A stretch of 64,000 nucleotides of DNA from PALSA-600 sp963842335 (lineage in GTDB: Bacteria; Actinomycetota; Thermoleophilia; Gaiellales; Gaiellaceae). Positions within the stretch are counted from its first letter, which is position 1. Each line of letters opens with the position of its first letter. Under the pieces are notes generated by a model that did not search any database, was not told where the DNA came from, and worked only from the letters and a program-made list of their open reading frames with translations. Shown one piece after another: positions 40,449-49,255 of this stretch. The stretch covers positions 1-64,000 of the forward strand of contig CAWJGF010000022.1 of assembly GCA_963842335.1 (NCBI GenBank), in the 5' to 3' direction. The translations under genes and the position numbers were made by a program.

Positions 40449-42511
40449 TTCGCGCGCGGGAGCCGGACGAGCACGGCTTCGTCGAACGCGACGGAGTTCG
40501 TGTCCACTGGGAGCGGTTCGGGTCGGGGGCCCGAACCGTTCTCTTCGTCCCCACGTGGTCGGTGGTGCACTCGCGCGTCTGGAAGGCTCAGGTGCCGTAT
40601 CTCGCGCGTCACCATCGTGTGCTCACGTTCGACGGGCGCGGCAACGGGCTTTCCGACCGGCCGACCGAATCGTCGGCCTATGACGAGCGCGAGTTCGCCG
40701 CAGACGCGCTTGCGGTCCTCGACACAACCGGCACCGAGCGGGCGACGATCGTCTCACTTTCACTCGGTGCCCAGAGGGCTCTCCTGCTGGCGGCGGAGCA
40801 TCCGGACCGTGTCGACGGGCTCGTCTTCATCGCTCCGACACTCCCGCTCAGCGACCCGGTGAATGTCGCGGGCACCTTTGAGGACGTCCACGACACCTAC
40901 GAGGGTTGGGGCAAGTACAACGCGAACCACTGGCGCAGCGACTGGCACGACTTCCTGCAGTGGTTCTTCGGGACGGCATGCTTCACCGAGCCGCATTCAA
41001 CGAAGCAGATCGAGGATTGTGTGCGGTGGGGGCTCGACACGACCGGCGAGACGATCGTCACCGCCCAGTACGGCGAGCGCATTCCCGACCGGGAGTCGGT
41101 GCTCGAGCTCTGCGCGAGAGTGACGAGCCCGGTGCTCGTCATTCACGGCGACGAGGACGCCGTGATCCCGCAGGAGCGAGGGCGGCGGTTGGCCGACGCG
41201 ACGGGGGGCGCGTTCGTCTCGCTCGCCGGGTCCGGGCACTGCGCGCAGGCCCGCGACCCGGTCTCGGTCAACCTGCTGATCGACGAGTTCCTCGCCGAGC
41301 GACCGACTGGGGCTCGCCGTGTGAATGGCAGTGTGGGCACCGGGCGGCCCCCCCGCGTGCTCGTCGTGTCGAGCCCGATCGGGCTCGGCCACGCGCAGCG
41401 TGATCTCGCCGTCGTCACGGAGCTGCGCAAGCTGCGGCCGGAACTCGAGGTCGACTGGCTCGCCCAGCATCCCGTCACCGCCGTGCTCGAGGCGGCAGGC
41501 GAGCGGATTCACCCGGCATCGCAGCACCTTGCGAGCGAGTCGACCGCATTCGAGGCGCATGCACGTGAGCACGAGCTGCACGCGTTCCAGGCGTGGCGTG
41601 AGCTCGACGAGGTACTTGTCGCGAACTTCATGCTGTTCAACGACGTCGTGCGCGAGGGAGCCTATGACCTCTGGCTCGGGGACGAGTCGTGGGAGGTCGA
41701 CTTCTTCCTGCATGAGAATCCGCGTCTGAAGACCGCGCCCTACGCGTTCCTCACCGACTTCGTCGGCTGGCTGCCGGTCGACGAATCGGAGGCCTGGCTG
41801 ACGAGCGACTACAACGCCGAGAACATCGCGCACGTCGAAGGCAATCCGGGGCTGCGCGACGCCGCGATCTTCATCGGCGATCCCGAGGACATCGTGCCCG
41901 CGTCGTTCGGGCCGGGCCTCCCGGCGATCGGCGACTGGGTGCCAGAGCACTTCGACTTCTCGGGCTACGTCCTGGCCCCGCCGGCCGATGCCGCGCCACG
42001 CGCGGACGGGAGCCCGCCGCTGATCGTCGCGGCGGTCGGCGGATCGACGACCGGCATCCACCTCCTTCGCCGCATCGCCGCTGCCTTCGCGGAATTGCGG
42101 CTCGACACCGAGGCCGAACTGCTGGTCGTCTGCGGGCCGCGGATCGACCCGCGGGCGATCGCGCGACAGCCGGGGATGACCGTCGCGGGGTATGTCCACG
42201 ATCTGCACCGCGTGCTCGCCGCATGCGATCTCGCGGTCGTCCAGGGTGGGCTGACGACGACGATGGAGCTCGTGGCGGGCCGCCGGCCGTTCATCTTCGT
42301 CCCTCTTCGCCGCCACTTCGAGCAGAACGGTCACGTCGCGCACCGGCTACGCCGCTACGGAGCGCCGGAGCCGACGTCCTACGACGAGACCTCGCCGGGC
42401 GAGCTTGCAGCGCTGATGCGAGCCCGCCTTGGGGCGCCCGTCGAGTATCTCCCGGTGGCCCGCGACGGGGCCGCGCGGGCCGCTGCACTGATCGCACCGC
42501 TCATCGCCTGA
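40445..42511 (+). CDS. alpha/beta hydrolase fused to a GT28/MurG-like glycosyltransferase
   Basis: A 688-residue fusion. Residues about 15-290 form an alpha/beta hydrolase (SSFDGRGNGLSDRP-type strand, SLSLGAQ nucleophile elbow, GDEDAV Asp, GSGHCAQ His). The rest is a GT-B glycosyltransferase with VVSSPIGLGHAQRDLAV as donor loop and VVQGGLTTTMELVAGRRPFI as the nucleotide-sugar binding end. It might hydrolyse an ester and glycosylate a related acceptor; the substrate is unknown. The methyltransferase stop overlaps a CTG in frame; no ATG, GTG or TTG lies between the stop and the conserved hydrolase, so the start is unresolved (upstream in-frame ATG at 40202 is possible). Confidence 0.7.
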   Translation: MIRAREPDEHGFVERDGVRVHWERFGSGARTVLFVPTWSVVHSRVWKAQVPYLARHHRVLTFDGRGNGLSDRPTESSAYDEREFAADALAVLDTTGTERATIVSLSLGAQRALLLAAEHPDRVDGLVFIAPTLPLSDPVNVAGTFEDVHDTYEGWGKYNANHWRSDWHDFLQWFFGTACFTEPHSTKQIEDCVRWGLDTTGETIVTAQYGERIPDRESVLELCARVTSPVLVIHGDEDAVIPQERGRRLADATGGAFVSLAGSGHCAQARDPVSVNLLIDEFLAERPTGARRVNGSVGTGRPPRVLVVSSPIGLGHAQRDLAVVTELRKLRPELEVDWLAQHPVTAVLEAAGERIHPASQHLASESTAFEAHAREHELHAFQAWRELDEVLVANFMLFNDVVREGAYDLWLGDESWEVDFFLHENPRLKTAPYAFLTDFVGWLPVDESEAWLTSDYNAENIAHVEGNPGLRDAAIFIGDPEDIVPASFGPGLPAIGDWVPEHFDFSGYVLAPPADAAPRADGSPPLIVAAVGGSTTGIHLLRRIAAAFAELRLDTEAELLVVCGPRIDPRAIARQPGMTVAGYVHDLHRVLAACDLAVVQGGLTTTMELVAGRRPFIFVPLRRHFEQNGHVAHRLRRYGAPEPTSYDETSPGELAALMRARLGAPVEYLPVARDGAARAAALIAPLIA

Positions 42512-42541
42512 GCCACGGTCCGGGTCATAGGATCGCGCCAC

Positions 42542-43261
42542 GTGACACACGACGTGAAACCGATGCCTGGGCTCGAGCACCTTCCGTTTGCGGAAGTGTG
42601 GTTCCGCTCGATCGACGGCCCGGGCTGGCGTCAGGCGTCCGCCGCGGCCCGCGCACTCGGAAAGAGCGGGCTCGAGGTCTGGACGACGACGGAGACGCCG
42701 GAGGTCGTGGCCTTTCTCGAGCAGCGCAGCTACGACGAGGTGCGCCGCTACGTCGTCTCGGAGCTGGATGTCTCGGCGGCGGCCGATCCCGGCCCTCCGG
42801 GCATGACGATCGTCACGTTCGCCGAGCGCCCCGAGCTCGCTCCGGCGCTCTTCGAGATCGCACGCGAGTCCTATCCCGACCAGCCCGGCCGGTCGGAGCA
42901 ACTGATCGAGTGCTTCGGGTCGTGGCGCCACTGGGGCCTCGACGGGCACCCACCCGACGCGTACTTCATCGCACTCACAGGCGACGTGGTGCTGGGCTAC
43001 GGGCTGCTCGACCTCGACGGCCTGACGGGGCACCACGCCTTCACTGCCGTCGCCCGCGCCGCGCGAGGGCACGGCGTCGCGAGCGCGATCAAGCGCGCGC
43101 AGATCTCCTGGGCGAAAGAACACGGATTGCTCGTCCTCCGAACCGCCAACGAGACGCGCCTCTCCGGGATGCTCGCGCTGAACCGACGGCTTGGTTACCG
43201 GCCGCTCTACGACGAGATCGTCTTGCGCGGTCCGGTCGCCGCGGTAGAGTCAGCACCATGA
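42542..43261 (+). CDS. GNAT-family N-acetyltransferase
   Basis: A 239-residue protein with two tandem GNAT-like halves: residues about 15-85 and 95-230. The C-terminal half has AVARAARGHGVASAIKRAQI, the acetyl-CoA pyrophosphate loop, and SGMLALNRRLGYRP. The N-terminal half lacks it and may serve for dimerisation. The substrate is unknown. GTG 42542 lies 8 bases after TAGGAT, so it appears leaderless. Its TGA overlaps the ATG of a tiny gene. Confidence 0.8.
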   Translation: MTHDVKPMPGLEHLPFAEVWFRSIDGPGWRQASAAARALGKSGLEVWTTTETPEVVAFLEQRSYDEVRRYVVSELDVSAAADPGPPGMTIVTFAERPELAPALFEIARESYPDQPGRSEQLIECFGSWRHWGLDGHPPDAYFIALTGDVVLGYGLLDLDGLTGHHAFTAVARAARGHGVASAIKRAQISWAKEHGLLVLRTANETRLSGMLALNRRLGYRPLYDEIVLRGPVAAVESAP

Positions 43262-43368
43262 AGGGTCAGCAGAAACCGAAAAAGGGCCAGAAAAAGGCCC
43301 CGCAGAAGACGCTGAAGGAAAAGCGCGCCGACAAGCGCGCGTCCGAGAAGACCACTCGCGGTATCTGA
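43258..43368 (+). CDS. 36-residue Lys-rich protein
   Basis: A tiny basic protein (QQKPKKGQKKAPQKTLKEKR core, ends KTTRGI). ATG 43258 overlaps the preceding TGA, and TAGAGT sits 7 bases before it with TTGCGC 16 bases further up, a complete leaderless promoter. Similar Lys-rich mini-proteins occur after acetyltransferase genes in actinobacteria; function unknown, probably nucleic-acid binding. Confidence 0.55.
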   Translation: MKGQQKPKKGQKKAPQKTLKEKRADKRASEKTTRGI

Positions 43369-43394
43369 GCCCTCGCGGCGTTAGGCTTCCGGCC

Positions 43395-44213
43395 ATGGAT
43401 GTCGAGGAGCTCGTCGAGGACAGTGCTGCGGACGGTAGTGCACGCGATCTCGCGGGCGTCTATCGCTACTACGAGCTGGCGAAGCGAGCCGAATGGCAGG
43501 TGAAGGACCTCGCCTGGGGCGAGATACCCCCGACGCCCGAGTACCGGGGCTCGCCCCAGAAGCTTGCGCGTCGCCAGGACATCTGGCGGTCTGTAATCAC
43601 CCAGCAGCTTCAGGCCGACGAGCTGGCCGTCGAGATGGCGACGCAGCTCTTCGCGATCGCCCCCGACCATGAGGCGAAGCTCTACTACACGACGATGGTG
43701 CAGGACGAGTCGCGCCACACGGAGGCCTGGCTGAAGCTGATCGACCAGGCGGGGGGCATGGGCGAGCGCGACCCCTATCTCGACCAACTGGCGCACATGA
43801 CCCTCGACGCCGAGACCCTCGAGGAGAAGGTCTTTCTGATGCAAGTCTTCTACGAGCGGCTGATCATCCCGCGCTTCCGCATGATCGCCAGGTCGTCACG
43901 CGGCACGATTCTGGAGGATCTGTGTAATCGGCTGACCATCGACGACGGCATTCACCACGGCGCCGGCATGGCGTACGAGCGGGTGCTCCTCGAGGGTGCC
44001 GGTAAGCGGGTCACGAACCGGCTGATCACGGCGGCGAATCGGATGCTGCCCCTGTTTGCCCAGCACACATTGTGGCGGCCGAAAGCGCGAGAGTTCATCG
44101 GCGGGCTGATGCGCGAGGCCGACATCCGCATGCTGAAGGAAGACCTCGAGCAGGGCATCCGTCTGGCCGAGTCGCTCGGCATCGACGTCAGCGACGTCGA
44201 GCTGCCGTACTAG
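43395..44213 (+). CDS. ferritin-like (R2/AurF-type) diiron protein
   Basis: A 272-residue helical protein. The ligand spacing is that of a diiron four-helix bundle: Glu76 (QADE), Glu105 and His108 (QDESRH), Glu154 (FYERL), Asp184 and His187 (DDGIHH). Glu-Glu separation is about 30 residues in each pair; Asp replaces Glu in the last ExxH. It should use oxygen for oxidation of an organic substrate or a radical role; the partner is unknown. TAGGCT lies 7 bases before the ATG. Confidence 0.75.
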   Translation: MDVEELVEDSAADGSARDLAGVYRYYELAKRAEWQVKDLAWGEIPPTPEYRGSPQKLARRQDIWRSVITQQLQADELAVEMATQLFAIAPDHEAKLYYTTMVQDESRHTEAWLKLIDQAGGMGERDPYLDQLAHMTLDAETLEEKVFLMQVFYERLIIPRFRMIARSSRGTILEDLCNRLTIDDGIHHGAGMAYERVLLEGAGKRVTNRLITAANRMLPLFAQHTLWRPKAREFIGGLMREADIRMLKEDLEQGIRLAESLGIDVSDVELPY

Positions 44214-44252
44214 CTCCACTAACCGCGGCCCGCGCGGCGAGTCGAAGCAGGC

Positions 44253-44645
44253 ATGACCGCCAGCTTCCAGATCGAGCCGACGTCACCGCCTGAGCGGCCG
44301 TCGCACCTTGCTCTTGTCAAAGCGGCCCAGCCCTCCTTGGCCGCGCTCGCGGAGCTTCGCGCCCAGCTGGACGCACTCGTCGCGCCGCCCGCTGTGACCG
44401 AGCGGCGCGACGAGTGCCCAAACTCGACCTGCGTGCACCACACGAACCCGTGCGCGGCCTGCCGGGAGAGCTACTTCGACCGCCTGAGGCAGGCAGAGCT
44501 CGACCAGCAGCAGTTCGGGCGGCACGCGATCTCCGACGTGCGGCTGCTCCTGCCGGTCGTCGAGGCGCTCGTCGCGGCTGGGGGCGATGCGGCGCTCGCC
44601 GTTCTGCGCGCCGGGCTCGAATCGCGTAGCGCACGCTTCGCGTAG
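44253..44645 (+). CDS. Cys-motif hypothetical protein
   Basis: A 130-residue protein with one metal-knuckle-like segment (ECPNSTCVHHTNPCAACRES: four Cys and a His pair), flanked by helices (SLAALAELRAQLDALVAPPA, LLPVVEALVAAGGDAAL). It may bind zinc or an Fe-S cluster. No family recognised. It lies 39 bases after the diiron gene on the same strand and could be its partner. Confidence 0.55.
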   Translation: MTASFQIEPTSPPERPSHLALVKAAQPSLAALAELRAQLDALVAPPAVTERRDECPNSTCVHHTNPCAACRESYFDRLRQAELDQQQFGRHAISDVRLLLPVVEALVAAGGDAALAVLRAGLESRSARFA

Positions 44646-44692
44646 TCGTCACCTAACCGCTCCCTGCTGCACGCTCGCTAAGCTCGTTTCAC

Positions 44693-45103
44693 ATGGAGCT
44701 TCCGCTCACCGGCGGCTGCCTCTGCGGCGGCGTTCGCTACGAGATCTCGCAGCCACTCGTCTCCGCGAGCTATTGCCATTGCACCCGCTGTCAGCGACGC
44801 ACCGGGACCGCCGGTTCGGCGCAGGCGCGAACCGTTCCGGGCAGCCTGCGGATCCTCGCCGGCGCCGAGCTCGTCGGTGAGCACGTCCCGGACGGAGGCT
44901 GGCCGAAGTGCTTCTGCACCGCCTGCGGAGGCGCGCTCTGGAGTCGCGACCCGAACGACGAGGAAGCGAAGAGCGTCAGGCTCGGCACCATCGACGGCGA
45001 CCCGGGCATCCGCCCTCAGTGGCACCAGTTCACCGCGTATGCGGCGGCGTGGGAGCCGCTCCCCGACGACGGCCTTCCGCGGTACCCCGAGGGCAAAAGG
45101 TAG
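44693..45103 (+). CDS. GFA/CENP-V family zinc protein
   Basis: A 136-residue protein with the three zinc clusters of the glutathione-dependent formaldehyde-activating family: GGCLCGGVRYE, YCHCTRCQRRTGT and FCTACGGALWSRDP. Two zinc ions are held by these Cys residues; members act on formaldehyde-thiol adducts or related thiols. TAAGCT lies 8 bases before the ATG (leaderless). Confidence 0.85.
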   Translation: MELPLTGGCLCGGVRYEISQPLVSASYCHCTRCQRRTGTAGSAQARTVPGSLRILAGAELVGEHVPDGGWPKCFCTACGGALWSRDPNDEEAKSVRLGTIDGDPGIRPQWHQFTAYAAAWEPLPDDGLPRYPEGKR

Positions 45104-45114
45104 CGTCCAAAGAC

Positions 45115-45861
45115 GTGTGCTTCGACCTCGACAGCTCGCCGCCGATCGCCGTCATCGCCGGCGCAGCCGTCTCGCACGATGACCTCGTCCTGACTGCCGC
45201 CGACGGCAACGAGTTCGCGGCGTTCGTCGCGACGCCCGAGGAGCCGGCGACGACGGGCGTCGTGATTCTTCCCGACGTCCGGGGCCTCTACCACTTCTAT
45301 GAGGAGCTCGCGCTGCGATTCGCAGAACGCGGGATCGCCGCGCTGGCTCTCGACTACTTCGGACGAACGGCCGGCGTCTCGAAGCGGGGCGATGAATTCG
45401 AGTACCCGCCGCACGTCGAGCAGCTCACCGATGACGCCACGCAGGCCGACACACGCGCGGCTGTCGAAAAGCTCCGCGCGCTCGGCTGCACGACCGTCTT
45501 CACGCTCGGGTGCTGCTTCGGCGGCCGGGCGTCGTGGGTCGCGGCCGCGTCGGGGCATGGTCTCGCCGGTGCGATCGGGTTCTACGGCTCGCCGACGCGT
45601 GAGCGCGGCGGTCCCAGCGTCGTGCAGCGAGCGGGGCAGATCGCTTGCCCGATCCTCGCGCTACAAGCGGGAGACGATCAGGGCATCACCGCCGAGGACA
45701 ACGCCGCGTTCGAGCAGGCGCTCACCGACGCCGGCGTCGAGCACGAGATCGTCACCTACCCCGGCGCGCCGCACAGCTTCTTCGATCGCAAGCAGGAAGA
45801 GTTCGCCGACGCGTCAGCCGACGCCTGGCGGCGCACGCTCGCGTTCATCGCAGCCCATTGA
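45115..45861 (+). CDS. dienelactone hydrolase family protein
   Basis: A 248-residue alpha/beta hydrolase. GCCFGGRA is the Cys-containing nucleophile elbow of the dienelactone hydrolase family (Cys in the G-x-C-x-G position), with Asp in AGDDQGI and His in GAPHSFFD as the remaining triad. TTGVVILPDVRGLYHFY is the first strand and oxyanion region. GTG 45115 lies 8 bases after TAGCGT, a leaderless start; the upstream longer ORF overlaps the GFA gene. Confidence 0.85.
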   Translation: MCFDLDSSPPIAVIAGAAVSHDDLVLTAADGNEFAAFVATPEEPATTGVVILPDVRGLYHFYEELALRFAERGIAALALDYFGRTAGVSKRGDEFEYPPHVEQLTDDATQADTRAAVEKLRALGCTTVFTLGCCFGGRASWVAAASGHGLAGAIGFYGSPTRERGGPSVVQRAGQIACPILALQAGDDQGITAEDNAAFEQALTDAGVEHEIVTYPGAPHSFFDRKQEEFADASADAWRRTLAFIAAH

Positions 45862-45882
45862 TCCGGCCGCATTGACCTGGCA

Positions 45883-47253
45883 ATGATCCTGGCGATCGAC
45901 CAGGGCACGACCGGAACGACCTGCCTCGCCGTGGACGGTGAGCTGCACGTCCTGGGCCGCGGCTACCGAGAGCTCCCGCAGCATTTCCCGCGTCCCGGCT
46001 GGGTCGAGCACGACCCAGAGGAGATCTGGCAGAGCGTGCTCCACGCGGCGGAGGCCGCCCTGCAGGCCGCGGGCGCGCGACCGGCCGATCTGAGGACCGT
46101 TGCGATCACGAATCAGCGCGAGACGACGATGCTCTGGGATCGCGCGACGGGCACGCCGGTGGCGCCCGCAATCGTCTGGCAGGACCGGCGCACGGCAGAC
46201 CGTTGCCGTGAGCTCGACGCCGGGCTGATCGCCAGCCGGACAGGCCTTGTGCCCGACCCGTACTTCTCCGCGACGAAGCTCGAATGGCTGCTCGGCCGGC
46301 ACCGGCGCAGCGGGCTTGCGTTCGGAACGGTCGACACGTGGTTGATCTGGAAACTGACCGGCGGAACGGTGCACGCAACCGACGTGACGAACGCATCACG
46401 CACGATGCTCACATCGCTCGCCACGCTCGACTGGGACGACGAGTTGCTGGCGCTCTTCGGGGTCGACCGCGAGCTGTTGCCCCGGGTCGTCGGCTCAGCC
46501 GAGGTCGTCGGCGAAGGCCGACTGCTCGGCGCTGCGGTGACGATCCGTGGCGTGGCCGGAGACCAGCAGGCTGCGCTCTACGGCCAGGGGTGCCATCGTC
46601 CGGGCGAAGGAAAGACGACGTACGGCACCGGCAGCTTCGTCCTCGTCCACACGGGCGACGATGACTCGCCACCGCCGTCTGGCCTGCTGAAGACGGCCGC
46701 GGCGGACGGGTACGCACTCGAAGGCGCGGTGCTCGTGAGTGGCGCTGCGCTTCAGTGGCTTCGGGACGGCCTCGGTGTGCTCGCCGATGCGTCGGAAAGC
46801 GACGCACTCGCGCGCAGCGTCGATTCGACGGACGGTGTCGTCTTCGTGCCCGCGCTGACCGGGCTGGGGTCGCCGTGGTGGGACGCCGACGCGCGCGGGC
46901 TCGTCTCGGGCTTGACGCGCGGGACCACTCGCGCACACCTCGTCCGGGCCGCGCTCGAGGCGATCGCGCACCAGGTCGCGGACGTGGTCGAGGCGCTCCC
47001 GGAACGCCCGACCGTGCTGCGCGCCGACGGCGGCGCCACCGCCAACGCGTTCCTGATGCAGTTTCAGGCCGACCTGCTCGGTATCCCCGTCGAGGTTGCA
47101 GCCGAGCGCGAGACGACGGCGCTCGGCGCTGCCGCGTTGGCCGTGGGACACGGCGCGCGTGTGCCCGTCGGAGCCGTCTACGAGCCTCGGCTCGGGGCCG
47201 ATCTGGTCGCTGCAGAGGCGCTCGGAGTGGCGCGCGGCGCTCGAACTGGCTAA
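45883..47253 (+). CDS. glpK: glycerol kinase
   Basis: A 456-residue FGGY kinase: AIDQGTTGTTCLAVD (phosphate-1 loop), TNQRETTMLWDRATGTPVAP, TWLIWKLTGG and GTGSFVLVHTG with DGGATANAFLMQFQADLLG near the adenosine site. It phosphorylates glycerol to sn-glycerol-3-phosphate. It is about 40 residues shorter than typical GlpK, the loss being at the C-terminus, where the frame ends EALGVARGARTG; activity is probable but unproved. No glpF or glpD neighbours. Confidence 0.88.
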   Translation: MILAIDQGTTGTTCLAVDGELHVLGRGYRELPQHFPRPGWVEHDPEEIWQSVLHAAEAALQAAGARPADLRTVAITNQRETTMLWDRATGTPVAPAIVWQDRRTADRCRELDAGLIASRTGLVPDPYFSATKLEWLLGRHRRSGLAFGTVDTWLIWKLTGGTVHATDVTNASRTMLTSLATLDWDDELLALFGVDRELLPRVVGSAEVVGEGRLLGAAVTIRGVAGDQQAALYGQGCHRPGEGKTTYGTGSFVLVHTGDDDSPPPSGLLKTAAADGYALEGAVLVSGAALQWLRDGLGVLADASESDALARSVDSTDGVVFVPALTGLGSPWWDADARGLVSGLTRGTTRAHLVRAALEAIAHQVADVVEALPERPTVLRADGGATANAFLMQFQADLLGIPVEVAAERETTALGAAALAVGHGARVPVGAVYEPRLGADLVAAEALGVARGARTG

Positions 47254-47339
47254 AACCGGTCCAGCTCCTTAACCAGAACTCCAAGCGCACTCTTAGGAAT
47301 CGGGTGCATTCTTCGGGGAAATCCGCGAGCGAGGGAGGC

Positions 47340-48332
47340 GTGAGAGTGGAAGACGTCGGTGGAAAGCTCGAGCAAGCGCTGTTCGAGATTCGGCGAGTCA
47401 TCGCCGGCCAGGAAGGAATGCTCGAGCGGGTGCTCGTCTGCTTGCTCTCGGGCGGTCATCTGCTGATCGAAGGCGTGCCCGGTCTCGCGAAGACCCTCAC
47501 CATCAAGACGACGGCGGCCGTGCTGGGCGGCGAGTTCAAGCGCGTGCAGTTCACGCCGGACCTCGTGCCCTCGGACCTCGTCGGTACGCGCGTGTATCGC
47601 CCCGACCGGACCGAGTTCGAGACAGAGCTCGGCCCTGTCTTCTGCAACTTCCTGCTCGCCGACGAGATCAACCGCGCGCCTGCGAAGGTCCAGTCGGCGC
47701 TGCTCGAAGTGATGCAGGAGCAACAGGTGACGATCGGCCACACGAGCTATCAGGTGCCGAAGCCGTTCCTCGTGCTCGCAACCCAGAACCCGATCGAGTC
47801 CGAGGGGACGTACCCTCTCCCGGAGGCGCAGGTCGACCGGTTCATGCTGAAGGTGCTCGTGGACTACCCGTCGCACGACGAGGAGCTGACGGTCGTCTCG
47901 CGCTCGCTCGAAGATGCGCCCACGCTCGAGCAGGTTCTGTCACTCGACGAGCTGAAGGAGCTTCAGACCCGTGCTGCGCAGATCTATGTCGACCCGGCCC
48001 TGATCAGCTGGGCCGTCGATGTGGCGACGGCAACCCGGTCGCCGCGGGCTCACGGCCTGGGGGAGATCGCCGATTACATCGCGTTCGGAGCAAGCCCGCG
48101 TGGGCCGATCAGCCTGGTGTCGGCCGGGCGCGCGTTGGCGTTGATCCGCGGACGTGACTACGTCACGCCCGGTGATCTGGAGACGCTCGTCCGCGATGCG
48201 TTCCGCCACCGGCTCGTGCTCTCGTATCGCGCGCTCGCCGAGGAGGTGGCGTCGGACACGATTCTCGACACGGTGCTCGCGTCCGTACCTGCTCCGCAGA
48301 TCGATCTCGGCCGGACGCACGCCGCGGCGTGA
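47340..48332 (+). CDS. MoxR-family AAA+ ATPase
   Basis: A 330-residue ATPase: GGHLLIEGVPGLAKTLTIKT (Walker A), FLLADEINRAPAKVQSALLE (Walker B and downstream), LATQNPIESEGTYPLPEAQV (sensor 1). MoxR proteins assemble or activate VWA-domain partners, which follow directly here. GTG 47340 has GAGGGAGG about 5 bases upstream; the longer frame runs into glpK. Overlaps the next gene by 4 bases (GTGA). Confidence 0.9.
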   Translation: MRVEDVGGKLEQALFEIRRVIAGQEGMLERVLVCLLSGGHLLIEGVPGLAKTLTIKTTAAVLGGEFKRVQFTPDLVPSDLVGTRVYRPDRTEFETELGPVFCNFLLADEINRAPAKVQSALLEVMQEQQVTIGHTSYQVPKPFLVLATQNPIESEGTYPLPEAQVDRFMLKVLVDYPSHDEELTVVSRSLEDAPTLEQVLSLDELKELQTRAAQIYVDPALISWAVDVATATRSPRAHGLGEIADYIAFGASPRGPISLVSAGRALALIRGRDYVTPGDLETLVRDAFRHRLVLSYRALAEEVASDTILDTVLASVPAPQIDLGRTHAAA

Positions 48333-49255
48333 CCTCGACCGCCGCCGACCCGCTCGCACCGAACCGGACGCCCGCGGCGCCAGGCCCCGGGCCGCTCTCG
48401 TCGGCGTCACTGCGCGCGCTCGAGCTCTCGGTCGGGCGCCGGGTCGACGGTTTGCTGGCGGGCGACTATCGCTCAGCGTTCGCCGGCGTCGGCAGCGAGT
48501 TGTGGCAGGTGCGCCCGTACGAGCCCGGCGACGACGTGCGCCGGATCGAGTGGAACGTCACGGCCCGCACGGGAGAGACGCACGTGCGGGTCGAGCTCGC
48601 CGAGCGCGTGCTCGTGACGTGGCTCGTGCTGGACGCGTCGGCGTCGATGGCGTTCGGTACCGGCGACCGCCGGAAGGCCGACGTCGCCGAGGGGGTCGCC
48701 GTCGCGGTCGGATACGCGGCGACGCGACGCGGCAACCGCCTCGGCACGGTCGCGTTCGGTATGGAGCAGACGATCGAGCGTCCTCGCCAGGGCCGCCGCG
48801 CACTGCTCGACACGCTGCACCTGCTGCGTGAGCTTCCTCCTGGCGGGACAGGCAAGCTGAGCGACGCGCTCGAGCTCACCGACCGCGTCGCCCGCCAGCG
48901 GGCGCTCATCGTCGTCGTGTCCGATTTCCGCGGGTCGCCCGATTGGCGAGCGCCGCTGCTCCGGCTTGCCGGACGACACGCGGTGCTTGCAGTGGAGGTA
49001 CGAGATCCGCGCGAGCAGGAGCTCGCCGATGTCGGCGAGCTGCGCCTCGTCGACCCAGAGACGGGACGACAGCTGCGCGTCGACACGGGCGACCGACGGC
49101 TGCGCGAGCGCTTCGCCGCTGCCGCGACGGAGGAACGCCGGGCGCTGGTCGCGTCCCTGAGCTCCGCCGGCGTGCGGCATGTCGCCCTCTCGACCGACGG
49201 CGACTGGTTGCATCCACTCACTGCGTTCCTGCGGCGGGGGCACCGCATCAGATGA
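48329..49255 (+). CDS. DUF58 protein (VWA-like)
   Basis: A 308-residue protein: YEPGDDVRRIEWNVTARTGE is the DUF58 signature, followed by a VWA-like domain (LVLDASASMAFGTGDRRKAD) with a degraded MIDAS DxSxS. It bridges MoxR ATPase and VWA proteins in envelope-linked MoxR-VWA systems. Its GTG overlaps the MoxR stop, and the next gene's ATG overlaps its own stop. Confidence 0.88.
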   Translation: MTSTAADPLAPNRTPAAPGPGPLSSASLRALELSVGRRVDGLLAGDYRSAFAGVGSELWQVRPYEPGDDVRRIEWNVTARTGETHVRVELAERVLVTWLVLDASASMAFGTGDRRKADVAEGVAVAVGYAATRRGNRLGTVAFGMEQTIERPRQGRRALLDTLHLLRELPPGGTGKLSDALELTDRVARQRALIVVVSDFRGSPDWRAPLLRLAGRHAVLAVEVRDPREQELADVGELRLVDPETGRQLRVDTGDRRLRERFAAAATEERRALVASLSSAGVRHVALSTDGDWLHPLTAFLRRGHRIR

